A stretch of DNA of 6,177 bases from Actinomycetota bacterium. GTDB lineage: Bacteria > Actinomycetota > Thermoleophilia > Gaiellales > Gaiellaceae. The stretch covers positions 1 through 6,177 of the forward strand of contig JACDCN010000133.1 in NCBI GenBank assembly GCA_013817555.1. Direction: 5' to 3'. The notes beneath the pieces are model-generated. The model ran no database searches, was not told the origin of the DNA, and was given only the letters and a program-made list of their open reading frames with translations. Below, piece after piece: positions 1-5,204 of this stretch; the stretch's first letter is position 1, and every line of letters begins with the position of its first letter. The translations under genes were made by a program, and so were the position numbers.

Positions 1-46
1 GCTGGAGCTGGTCCGCGAGAGCTTCGACTGGGCCTCGGCCGCCTAA
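1..46 (+). CDS. 3' end of an upstream gene, possibly the antitoxin partner of the RES protein
   Basis: An open frame enters from the left edge and reads LELVRESFDWASAA before a TAA stop at 44-46. The next gene on the same strand starts 4 bp later, which indicates one transcript and probable translational coupling. RES-domain toxins are usually encoded just downstream of an Xre/MbcA/ParS-type antitoxin, so this fragment may be the end of such a protein. Fourteen residues are too few to show any domain, so the antitoxin identity rests only on position. That a coding region ends here is fairly sure; its function is not. Confidence 0.5.
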   Translation, partial: LELVRESFDWASAA

Positions 47-50
47 GCGG

Positions 51-599
51 GTGGCCTACGGGCGCACGATCGGCCGCGGCGGTTCCTACAACCGCCTCGC
101 CGAGCCATCGTGGGCGGACCCGCTCGACACGAGCTACTCGGAGCAGCACGGCGAGCGCTGGAACCCGCCCGGGAGCTTCGGCGTCCTCTATCTCAACCGC
201 GACCTACGCGTGGCGCGCCTGCAGGTGCAGCACAAGCTGCGCGGGCACCCCTACGGGGTCGAGGATCTCGACGAGTCCGAGCAGCACGACCTCGTCGACG
301 TCGAGGTTGCCGAGCGCGACTGGCTCGACTGCGTGACCGTCCGAGGCCTGGAAGCGGTCGGGCTTCCAGCGACCTACCCTCGTCACAGAAACGGCCGGCC
401 CGTGCGGCACGCGGACTGCCAGCCGATCGGCCGAACCGCCTTCGAGGACGGCAGGCCCGGGATCGCCTGCCGCTCCGCTTCCACGGACGCCTCGCCGACC
501 GATGAAGAGCTCGGCGTCTTCGACCGAGACGCGCTCACGAGCGTGCGCATGACCCGCAGGCAGCCGTTCACGGAATGGTTCTGGGGCGCACCGGCGTAA
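51..599 (+). CDS. RES-domain protein, probable NAD+-degrading toxin
   Basis: A 182-residue protein with a GTG start. The RES signature is clear: YNR (R15), PSWADPLD at 19-26, ERWNPPGSFGVLYL at 35-48 (R36, Y47) and a late GIACRSAS at 137-144 that can supply the serine. RES toxins such as MbcT of Mycobacterium tuberculosis degrade NAD+ in the cytoplasm (phosphorolysis in MbcT) and are held inactive by a co-transcribed antitoxin. The length is normal for a single-domain RES protein, and there is no signal peptide or membrane segment. The GTG lies 4 bp after the preceding stop and has no good Shine-Dalgarno sequence, so translation is probably coupled to the upstream gene. The residue 11 positions after Y47, where the family glutamate is expected, is Q58 (ARLQV). 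Family assignment is confident. Activity as a toxin is inferred, and the substitution leaves it open. Confidence 0.85.
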   Translation: MAYGRTIGRGGSYNRLAEPSWADPLDTSYSEQHGERWNPPGSFGVLYLNRDLRVARLQVQHKLRGHPYGVEDLDESEQHDLVDVEVAERDWLDCVTVRGLEAVGLPATYPRHRNGRPVRHADCQPIGRTAFEDGRPGIACRSASTDASPTDEELGVFDRDALTSVRMTRRQPFTEWFWGAPA

Positions 600-623
600 C
601 GTTCCCTCGGCCGACCCAGTGGA

Positions 624-654
624 GCCGCCTTACGCGCGTGCGCTCGTACGCGGC
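624..654. terminator. weak hairpin between convergent genes, possible bidirectional terminator
   Basis: Arms GCCGC (624-628) and GCGGC (650-654) pair. After a small bulge, TACG (631-634) pairs with CGTA (645-648), leaving a 10-nt loop. The hairpin sits in the 86-bp gap between the RES gene and the converging kinase gene, where a terminator is expected on both strands. There is no T-run on either side, so it is not a canonical intrinsic terminator. In DNA this GC-rich a stem of this size can arise by chance. Confidence 0.25.
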
Positions 655-685
655 GACACTCTCGAGGCTGGCCTGCTCCAGCGAC

Positions 686-2065
686 TTACGTCGGGCGAAG
701 CACCACCTCGATCCTGGTACCTCGGCCTGGTGCAGAGCGCAGGCTGAGCCGTCCGTCGATCGCCTCCGCGCGAAGCTTCATGTTCTCGAGCCCCTGACCC
801 TCGCCCGAGCTCTTGTCGTCGAAGCCCACGCCGTCGTCCCGAACCGCGACCACCCTCCGGCCGTTCCGCTGGCCGATCGACACCTCGACCTGCTGCGCAC
901 CGGCATGCCGGCGGGCGTTGCCTAGCCCTTCCTGGACGATCCGAAAGACCTCGATCTGCTCGTCGGGGGCGAGACGCACCTGCGGATCGACGTCGAGCTC
1001 CACCTCGAGCACACCGTCGGCCGTCAGAACGTCGACGTACCTGCGCAGCGCGGCGTCGAATCGCGCCGTCCCCCCAGCGGACGACAGGGCGAGAACTGCG
1101 AACCGCGCCTCCTCCTGCGCGGCAGTGGACGCGCGCTTGAGCCGCGGGAGAACCTGCTCGAGAGGTGCGCCGGTCTCGAGCATGCTCACCTGCGTCGAGA
1201 TCGCGAAGAGGTACTGCGCCAAGCCGTCGTGGATCTCTCGCGCGACGCGAGCGCGCTCGTCGGCGACGGCGCGGCCGAACTCAGCCTCGGCGATCGCGCG
1301 CCATACCCCGACGAGAAGGATGCCGTACGCGACGAAGCGGAGGAAGTCGCCCTGGAGCACGTTCCCACTCGACACGACCGGGTTGAGGACGAGATGGAGG
1401 TCGCCGAAGAGCGCGAGCGTTGCTGCCATGCACATCCAGCTGTCGAGATCTCGTCCGTGCCTGCGAAAGCGGAGGCCGAAGCCGATGAGCGCGACCACCC
1501 AGAGCAGCGCGAGCAGCGCAGCAGCCAAGACCACCGATGGGCCGTCGATTGCCTCGACCCGTGCGGCATTGGCGCTCCACGGTGTCGCTTCGAGACCGAT
1601 CGCGGCGACGGCCAGGATCATCGGAACGGCGACGCCGGCTAACACGAGCGCTCGTCGCCGGGCCGCGAGCCGGCCGTCCGCATACGGGGCGACGGCGATG
1701 AGCCCGGCGCCGAGGAGCCGGGCACCGACCAGTGACCAAGCCGCCTCCGGGGGCAGCATGCCTCCGCCGAGCACGGGCACGAGACCGAACGCGACGGTTC
1801 CCAGGGCGATGCTCCAGAACCCGGCCGCGAGCAGGAGGTCGAGCGCTCGGCCCTCGACGCGGAACCGCACGCTCGCGAGAACGGCGACGATTCCTGCGAC
1901 GACTGCCACCGCGGTGTCGAGCACGAGCCGCGCTTCCGGTAGGACGTAGGTCGACTGGAGCGACTCCTCCACTGCGAACAGCGCGGTGCCCGATCCGAGC
2001 AGTCCGACGAGCAGCAGCTCTCCCAGCAGCCAGGAGCGATAGCTCTGGGACCGTGCGTGATCCAT
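686..2065 (-). CDS. membrane sensor histidine kinase, NarL/DesK-type (HisKA_3)
   Basis: A 459-residue two-component sensor kinase. Roughly residues 12-256 form about eight hydrophobic membrane segments (near 13-31, 48-67, 75-98, 110-128, 139-158, 177-199, 210-230 and 238-256). No large extracytoplasmic loop is visible, so the stimulus is probably sensed in or at the membrane. A short linker leads to a HisKA_3 dimerisation helix with VAREIHDGLAQ, where H279 is the expected phosphorylated histidine. The HATPase domain shows the N box EGLGNARRHA (N383), the G1 box DDGVGF (410-415) and the G2 box GEGQGLENM (421-429), so it looks catalytically complete. The ATG at 2065 was chosen because AAGGGGAG lies just upstream; the open frame extends 83 codons further but only inside the divergent regulator gene. 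It is divergent from that NarL-type regulator, its likely partner. The signal cannot be read from sequence. Confidence 0.93.
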   Translation of the reverse strand: MDHARSQSYRSWLLGELLLVGLLGSGTALFAVEESLQSTYVLPEARLVLDTAVAVVAGIVAVLASVRFRVEGRALDLLLAAGFWSIALGTVAFGLVPVLGGGMLPPEAAWSLVGARLLGAGLIAVAPYADGRLAARRRALVLAGVAVPMILAVAAIGLEATPWSANAARVEAIDGPSVVLAAALLALLWVVALIGFGLRFRRHGRDLDSWMCMAATLALFGDLHLVLNPVVSSGNVLQGDFLRFVAYGILLVGVWRAIAEAEFGRAVADERARVAREIHDGLAQYLFAISTQVSMLETGAPLEQVLPRLKRASTAAQEEARFAVLALSSAGGTARFDAALRRYVDVLTADGVLEVELDVDPQVRLAPDEQIEVFRIVQEGLGNARRHAGAQQVEVSIGQRNGRRVVAVRDDGVGFDDKSSGEGQGLENMKLRAEAIDGRLSLRSAPGRGTRIEVVLRPT

Positions 2066-2067
2066 CT

Positions 2068-2075
2068 CTCCCCTT
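2068..2075 (-). promoter_or_regulatory. ribosome binding site of the histidine kinase
   Basis: On the minus strand AAGGGGAG ends two bases before the ATG at 2065, and its GGGG core is four bases away. This is a good Shine-Dalgarno match and decides the start of the kinase against the longer open frame. Its first bases belong to the inverted repeat in the divergent gap, so protein binding or RNA folding there could affect its use. Confidence 0.7.
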
Positions 2076-2101
2076 GTCGGCAGCCGGAGTGCTGCCGATA
2101 A
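2074..2101. promoter_or_regulatory. 28-bp inverted repeat centred between divergent kinase and regulator genes, candidate operator
   Basis: The arms are TTGTCGGCAGC (2074-2084) and GCTGCCGATAA (2091-2101), separated by CGGAGT. Ten of eleven positions pair, and the inner eight are perfect. The dyad centre (2087.5) falls within one base of the midpoint between the two start codons (2065 and 2109). Because the gap is only 43 bp, promoter elements for both genes must overlap this dyad or lie inside the opposite gene. Read on the plus strand it contains TTGTCG, a 17-bp spacer and GATAAG, a poor but correctly spaced -35/-10 pair; the minus strand gives the mirror pair TTATCG/GACAAG. NarL/LuxR-type regulators bind dyads, so self-regulation of both genes by the neighbouring regulator is the natural inference. 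Confidence 0.55.
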
Positions 2102-2108
2102 GAGGGAC

Positions 2109-2750
2109 GTGACGGAGCGAATCCTGATCGTGGACGACCACCCGCTGACGCGAGATGCACTTGCCGCGCTTCTCGAGCAGCAGGGCTTCGAGGTCGTCGG
2201 AGAGGCCGCGGACGGTCGCGAGGCGCTCACCGCCGCGCGCACGCTCCAACCCGATCTCGTCCTGCTCGATCTGACGATGCCCGGTATGGACGGTCTAACG
2301 GCGCTCCCCGGCATTCGGGAGGAGGCGCCGGCGTGCGAGGTCGTCGTCCTGACGGCATCCGATGCGGAGGAGAACCTCCTCGGCGCGATCCGCGCAGGCG
2401 CATCCGGTTACCTCCTCAAGACGGAGCCGCCGGAGCAGATCGCCGCTTTCCTGCGCGGCGTCGCACGAGGCGACGCTGCTTTGTCCGGTGGGGTCGCACG
2501 CCGTCTGCTCGACCGGGTTCGGGAAGGAGGCCGCTTCGACGGCATTCCCGAGGCGATCACGAAGGCGCTGTCCGCGCGCGAGGTCGAAGTGCTGCTGCTC
2601 CTCGACGAGCATCTGGGAACGGACGAGATCGCGCAGCGGCTCTTCATCTCCGAGCACACCGTTCGCTCGCATGTGAAGAGCCTCCTCAGGAAGCTCGGCG
2701 TGTCTTCCCGTCGCGAAGCTCTCGAGCGACTCGAAACCGCTCGGAGCTAG
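2109..2750 (+). CDS. NarL/LuxR-family response regulator
   Basis: A 213-residue regulator. The receiver domain (about 3-118) has the acidic pair D9/D10, the phosphorylation site D54 in VLLDLTMPGMDG, T82 and K104 in YLLKTE, so all the switch residues are present. The C-terminal LuxR-type helix-turn-helix (about 152-210) shows LSAREVEVLLLL and then TDEIAQRLFISEHTVRSHVK, the usual recognition region. The partner is almost surely the divergent kinase, since HisKA_3 kinases pair with NarL-type regulators. The GTG start is preceded by AAGAGGGA at 2100-2107, a close-set Shine-Dalgarno sequence. A start at or near +1 of the transcript is also possible. The 3' end overlaps the converging deacetylase gene by 4 bp, with no room for a terminator between them. 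Target genes beyond the shared gap are unknown. Confidence 0.94.
   Translation: MTERILIVDDHPLTRDALAALLEQQGFEVVGEAADGREALTAARTLQPDLVLLDLTMPGMDGLTALPGIREEAPACEVVVLTASDAEENLLGAIRAGASGYLLKTEPPEQIAAFLRGVARGDAALSGGVARRLLDRVREGGRFDGIPEAITKALSAREVEVLLLLDEHLGTDEIAQRLFISEHTVRSHVKSLLRKLGVSSRREALERLETARS
2747..2750. other. shared CTAG: overlapping stop codons of two convergent genes
   Basis: The tetramer CTAG gives TAG on the plus strand (2748-2750, end of the response regulator) and TAG on the minus strand (2749-2747, end of the deacetylase). Each gene therefore ends inside the other's stop codon. There is no intergenic terminator, so transcripts of each gene probably run antisense into the other. Confidence 0.9.
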
Positions 2751-3604
2751 GCCGCGGCAAAACCTTCGAGCGCGCTCTCGACGAGGGTCGGCAGCGTGGC
2801 GAGATTGTAGCCGCCCTCGAGCGCTGCGGCGGTTCTCGGTCCGAGGGTCGCGCAGCGTCGTGCAAGCTCCCGGAAGCCTTCCGCGGTCACCGACATCTCC
2901 CCGAGTGGATCCTCGATGTGCGCGTCGAACCCCGCGGAGACGAGCACGAGATCGGGATCGAACGCGCGAACAGTGGGTTCCACTCGATCGCGGAAGGCGT
3001 CGAGATACTCGGCGTCCCCCGAGCCCGCCACCAGCGGAACGTTGAGCGTGTGCTCGTCGCTCGTTCCCGGCCCGCCGGTTCCCGGATAGAACGGCCACTG
3101 GTGGAGGGAGACGAAAAGGACAGAGGGATCATCTCGGAAGATTGCCTCGGTTCCGTTCCCGTGATGGACGTCGAAATCGACGATCGCGATCCGCGACAGC
3201 CCGAGCTCCTGCTGTGCGCACCGAGCGGCAATGGCGACGTTGTTGAAGATGCAGAATCCCATCGCCGCCGCACTGAGAGCGTGATGACCCGGCGGACGGA
3301 CGAGCGCGAATCCCTCGCGTCTCACCGCCTCGATCGCGCAACCGGCGGCGAGCCGCGCTGCCTCCCAGGTCGTCGGGCCCGCGTAGGTGTCCTCGTCGAG
3401 TCGCAGGTCGCGATCGATGGCACGGACGCTCTCCACATACTGGCCCGCGTGCACCCCCTCGATCTGCTCGCGCGACGCGTCCTTGCCTTCAGCGAAGCCA
3501 GGGATTCTCGCGAGGAGCACCTGCAGCCGCTCGACGCGTTCCGGGTCCAGGCGGTGGCCGGGCGGATGGAGGCGCGCCAGGGCGGCATGGCTGATCACGT
3601 CCAC
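2747..3604 (-). CDS. histone deacetylase-like amidohydrolase (class II HDAC / AcuC / acetylpolyamine amidohydrolase family)
   Basis: A 285-residue zinc-dependent deacylase, close to full length for bacterial members. Visible motifs in order are RPPGHHA (103-109, with the catalytic His pair H107/H108), GFCIFNN (116-122), DFDVHHGNGT (143-152), SAGFDAH (223-229) and LEGGYN (262-267). D145, H147 and D227 are the expected zinc ligands, and Y266 is the transition-state tyrosine. The active site therefore looks complete. Family members remove acetyl groups from lysines, polyamines or related amides in the cytoplasm; the substrate here cannot be told. The GTG at 3604 was chosen because GAGGAGG sits 7 bases upstream. 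A second in-frame GTG at 3598 would give a neat 4-bp GTGA overlap but leaves the Shine-Dalgarno sequence 13 bases away. It is the last gene of a three-gene operon and overlaps the exonuclease gene by 10 bp. Confidence 0.93.
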   Translation of the reverse strand: MDVISHAALARLHPPGHRLDPERVERLQVLLARIPGFAEGKDASREQIEGVHAGQYVESVRAIDRDLRLDEDTYAGPTTWEAARLAAGCAIEAVRREGFALVRPPGHHALSAAAMGFCIFNNVAIAARCAQQELGLSRIAIVDFDVHHGNGTEAIFRDDPSVLFVSLHQWPFYPGTGGPGTSDEHTLNVPLVAGSGDAEYLDAFRDRVEPTVRAFDPDLVLVSAGFDAHIEDPLGEMSVTAEGFRELARRCATLGPRTAAALEGGYNLATLPTLVESALEGFAAA

Positions 3605-4431
3605 GTCGTCGCCTCCTCGAAACGCCCGGCAAGTCCTCCGAGCCCGAGCTCGCGAGCGGCGGCCGCCGCGGCCTTCCAATCCGGCACTCGGTCGGGGAGC
3701 GACGGCAGCGGGGCCGCGAGGTCGAGCGTCGCAAGCCTTCGATAGAGACGCAGGGCGTCGGCCTCGGCCGAGAATCTGCCTTCTTCGAGCATCGCCTCGA
3801 GCGATCCGTACTGCCGGAGAAGCTCTGCGGCCTTCTTCTCGCCGATCCCGCGGGCACCCGGAATCTTGTCGGAGGGATCGCCTCGCAGCGCGATGAAGTC
3901 CGGCACCTGCTCCGGCTCGACGCCATAGCGCGCGCGGACCTCTGCCGGCCCGATCCGCGCGGCACTCTGGCCGCGCACGGGCTGCAAGATCGTCGTTCGT
4001 GCAGAGGCGAGCTGGAACGCGTCACGGTCGGATGTCGCGACGAGAGCGCTCCCGCCAGCGGCCTCTTCGCCCGCCGCAGCCGCGCCGAGGAAGTCGTCGG
4101 CCTCGTAACCCGGCGCCTTCGCGCACGACACGCCCCACGACTCGATGAAGCCCGGCAGCAAGTCGAGCTGCTCGAGCAGCTCGTCATCGAACTCCCGGCC
4201 GGACTGATACGACACCAGCTCGACGTGGCGGTACGTGGGCACCGAGAGCGTGTCCCACGCGATTACGACAGCTCGCGGGCGCTCGGCTTGCCAGAGGCGA
4301 AGAAACATGTTCGAGAAGCCGAGTAGCGCATTCGCCGGCCCGCCGTCCGCTCGCCGGAAGGTCTTCGGGAGCGCGTGGTACGCGCGATGAGCGAACGAGT
4401 CCCCGTCGACAGCGAGAAGAGGGGCCTTCAC
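3595..4431 (-). CDS. stand-alone 5'-3' exonuclease (DNA polymerase I N-terminal-domain / FEN-like)
   Basis: A 278-residue protein matching the 5'-nuclease domain of DNA polymerase I with no polymerase part. Metal-binding acidic residues of the PIN-like domain are seen in VDGDS (D9, D11), IAWD (D60), YEADDF (E110, D112, D113) and TSDRD (D135, D137). The helix-three-turn-helix follows with LRGDPSDKIPGARGIGEKKAAELL (182-205; D185, D188). R16 in HRAYH lies where the family has a conserved substrate-contacting basic residue. Such enzymes trim 5' flaps and RNA primers during replication and repair; stand-alone forms (ExoIX, YpcP-like) are usually backups to PolA. The GTG at 4431 overlaps the stop of the acyltransferase as GTGA, and there is no well-placed Shine-Dalgarno sequence, so translation is probably coupled. 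The open frame runs much further upstream, but that part is out of register with the family and lies over the acyltransferase gene. Confidence 0.93.
   Translation of the reverse strand: MKAPLLAVDGDSFAHRAYHALPKTFRRADGGPANALLGFSNMFLRLWQAERPRAVVIAWDTLSVPTYRHVELVSYQSGREFDDELLEQLDLLPGFIESWGVSCAKAPGYEADDFLGAAAAGEEAAGGSALVATSDRDAFQLASARTTILQPVRGQSAARIGPAEVRARYGVEPEQVPDFIALRGDPSDKIPGARGIGEKKAAELLRQYGSLEAMLEEGRFSAEADALRLYRRLATLDLAAPLPSLPDRVPDWKAAAAAARELGLGGLAGRFEEATTWT
3612..3618 (-). promoter_or_regulatory. ribosome binding site of the deacetylase gene
   Basis: GAGGAGG on the minus strand, inside the end of the exonuclease gene, stands 7 bases before the GTG at 3604. It is the strongest Shine-Dalgarno sequence in this operon and suggests that the deacetylase can be initiated independently rather than only by coupling. 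Confidence 0.75.
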
Positions 4432-5057
4432 GCCAGCGAGCGCTCCAGCTCGAGCACGGCCTCGCGAAGGCGGTCCGTTGCCTCGTCCGCGGCGTCTTCC
4501 ACCGAACGAGCGCGGAGATCGTCGAGCTCGATCGGCGTCCCGTACGCGACCCGGAGCGGTCCGAGCATCCGGAGGCGGTCGGTACCCGTGATGCCCGCGG
4601 GCACGAGCGGCACGCCGGCCTCGAGCGCGATACGCGCCGCTCCCGAGCGCCAGCGCGCCTCGTGCTTCTTCCGCAAGCCCTTCTGCCTCCTCGTTCCCTC
4701 CGGGAACATCACGACGACATGTCCCTCCCGGCAGAGCTCGATGGCTCTGGCGATCGCTTCCTCGTCCCGCTGACCGCGACGGACGCGGAAAGCGCCGCCA
4801 GCGGTGATCATCGGCCCGAGTGGGAACCAGAAGAGCTCCGACTTCGCCATGAAGCGGAGGAATCGGCGCGGGAAGAGCGGGATTCCCAGCGGCCAGGGGT
4901 CGAAGTTCGACGAATGGTTCGCCGCAAGCACCCACCCGCCCTCGCCAGGCAAGTTCTCGACTCCCGCGGCACGGTGGCGAAACAGGACCTTCAGCACCGG
5001 CCAGCTCACAAGGGCGATGACGAAGTAGAGCGGGCTCGGTCGTGGAGGTCGTGGCAC
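4428..5057 (-). CDS. PlsC-like lysophospholipid acyltransferase (1-acyl-glycerol-3-phosphate acyltransferase family)
   Basis: A 209-residue acyltransferase. Motif I is NHSSNFDPW (N47, H48, D53; the HX4D catalytic pair), motif II is around GGAFRVRR (87-94), motif III is MFPEGTRR (117-124; E120) and motif IV is near LVPAGITGT (151-159). A hydrophobic N-terminal stretch (about 10-26) could sit at the membrane. PlsC enzymes acylate lysophosphatidate to phosphatidate in phospholipid synthesis; relatives act on other glycerolipids, so the exact acceptor is not fixed. It is the first gene of the operon with the exonuclease and deacetylase. The GTG at 5057 is the only plausible start before the upstream in-frame stop at 5105-5103. 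It lacks a Shine-Dalgarno sequence and may be leaderless. An IS481-type element lies 50 bp upstream. The gene itself is intact, but distal promoter elements could have been displaced. Confidence 0.9.
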   Translation of the reverse strand: MPRPPRPSPLYFVIALVSWPVLKVLFRHRAAGVENLPGEGGWVLAANHSSNFDPWPLGIPLFPRRFLRFMAKSELFWFPLGPMITAGGAFRVRRGQRDEEAIARAIELCREGHVVVMFPEGTRRQKGLRKKHEARWRSGAARIALEAGVPLVPAGITGTDRLRMLGPLRVAYGTPIELDDLRARSVEDAADEATDRLREAVLELERSLA

Positions 5058-5064
5058 GCGGGGC

Positions 5065-5070
5065 AGTATC
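5065..5070 (-). promoter_or_regulatory. candidate -10 element for the acyltransferase-exonuclease-deacetylase operon
   Basis: On the minus strand GATACT (4 of 6 to TATAAT) ends 7 bases before the GTG at 5057. This is the spacing expected for a leaderless mRNA, a common arrangement in actinobacteria, and it would explain the absent Shine-Dalgarno sequence. No convincing -35 is seen 16-18 bases upstream. It lies between the gene and the insertion sequence, so it would survive the insertion. It is a single weak hexamer and may be chance. Confidence 0.25.
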
Positions 5071-5101
5071 GCCAGGAACGCGTTGCTGTGATGGGCGGTG
5101 C

Positions 5102-5107
5102 CCTAGC
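5102..5107. other. left target-site half of the IS481-type insertion (CCTAGC)
   Basis: The six bases directly outside the left end of the element are CCTAGC, an exact match to NCTAGN, the insertion target reported for the founding IS481. After insertion the same bases should be repeated outside the right end, but the window stops there, so duplication cannot be confirmed. Confidence 0.55.
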
Positions 5108-5133
5108 TGTCCTGCCCACACAGGTTGTGAACG
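5108..5133 (+). repeat. left terminal inverted repeat of the IS481-type element
   Basis: It begins TGTCCTGCCCACA and ends GTTGTGAACG. Compared with the reverse complement of 6152-6177 it differs at only three positions (7, 14 and 16). The TTGTGA near its inner end resembles a -35 element reading inward, but no -10 is found at the right distance. Confidence 0.9.
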
Positions 5134-5150
5134 GCTGAGCTAATCGTCCG

Positions 5151-5200
5151 GCCCTCCTTCGAGGCTGTGGGTCTTCCCGGACCTACGCTCGAAGGAGGGC
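5151..5200 (+). promoter_or_regulatory. hairpin covering the transposase ribosome binding site
   Basis: GCCCTCCTTCGAG (5151-5163) and CTCGAAGGAGGGC (5188-5200) are perfect 13-bp inverted copies. Inside them 5167-5173 pairs with 5180-5186 (7 pairs, one G-T), closing a 6-base loop. In RNA this would be one long stem that buries the Shine-Dalgarno GAAGGAGGG (5191-5199), which is 5 bases from the ATG at 5205. A transcript starting outside the element would carry the whole stem and be poorly translated. One starting inside the stem would leave the site free. Masking of this kind is known for IS10 and IS50; here it is inferred from sequence. Confidence 0.6.
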
Positions 5201-5204
5201 ACGG

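Noticed and set aside
289..307. Palindrome-like ACCTCG-N7-CGAGGT within the RES gene
   Set aside because: It is inside coding sequence made of Asp, Val and Leu codons in GC-rich DNA; short dyads of this kind are expected by chance.
667..682. Small hairpin GCTGG-CCTGCT-CCAGC near the end of the kinase gene
   Set aside because: A 5-bp stem without a T-run is too weak to call a terminator; the 624-654 hairpin is the slightly better candidate.
575..925. 116-codon plus-strand open frame following the RES gene
   Set aside because: It starts inside the RES gene and runs antisense into the kinase's ATPase domain, with no motif or ribosome binding site.
813..1949. 378-codon open frame on the plus strand opposite the kinase
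   Set aside because: It lies wholly antisense to a kinase with clear H, N and G boxes. Its product is low-complexity Ser/Arg/Thr/Ala-rich sequence with no domain, as expected from the opposite strand of GC-rich coding DNA.
2066..2314. 83-codon N-terminal extension of the kinase
   Set aside because: The extension lies over the divergent regulator's receiver domain, has no family similarity, and the ATG at 2065 has a good Shine-Dalgarno sequence.
2333..3745. 470-codon open frame on the plus strand spanning the regulator end and the deacetylase
   Set aside because: It overlaps the regulator in another frame and is antisense to the deacetylase. The arginine-rich product has no recognisable motif, so it is a GC-driven shadow frame.
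4432..5121. Long N-terminal extension of the exonuclease frame over the acyltransferase
   Set aside because: The nuclease family begins at about LLAVDGDS, just after the GTG at 4431. The extension is in a shadow frame of a clear PlsC-like gene.
5124..5146. Inward promoter in the left inverted repeat (TTGTGA followed by TAATCG)
   Set aside because: The spacing between the hexamers is only 11 bp and the second lacks the final T, so it does not make a convincing promoter.
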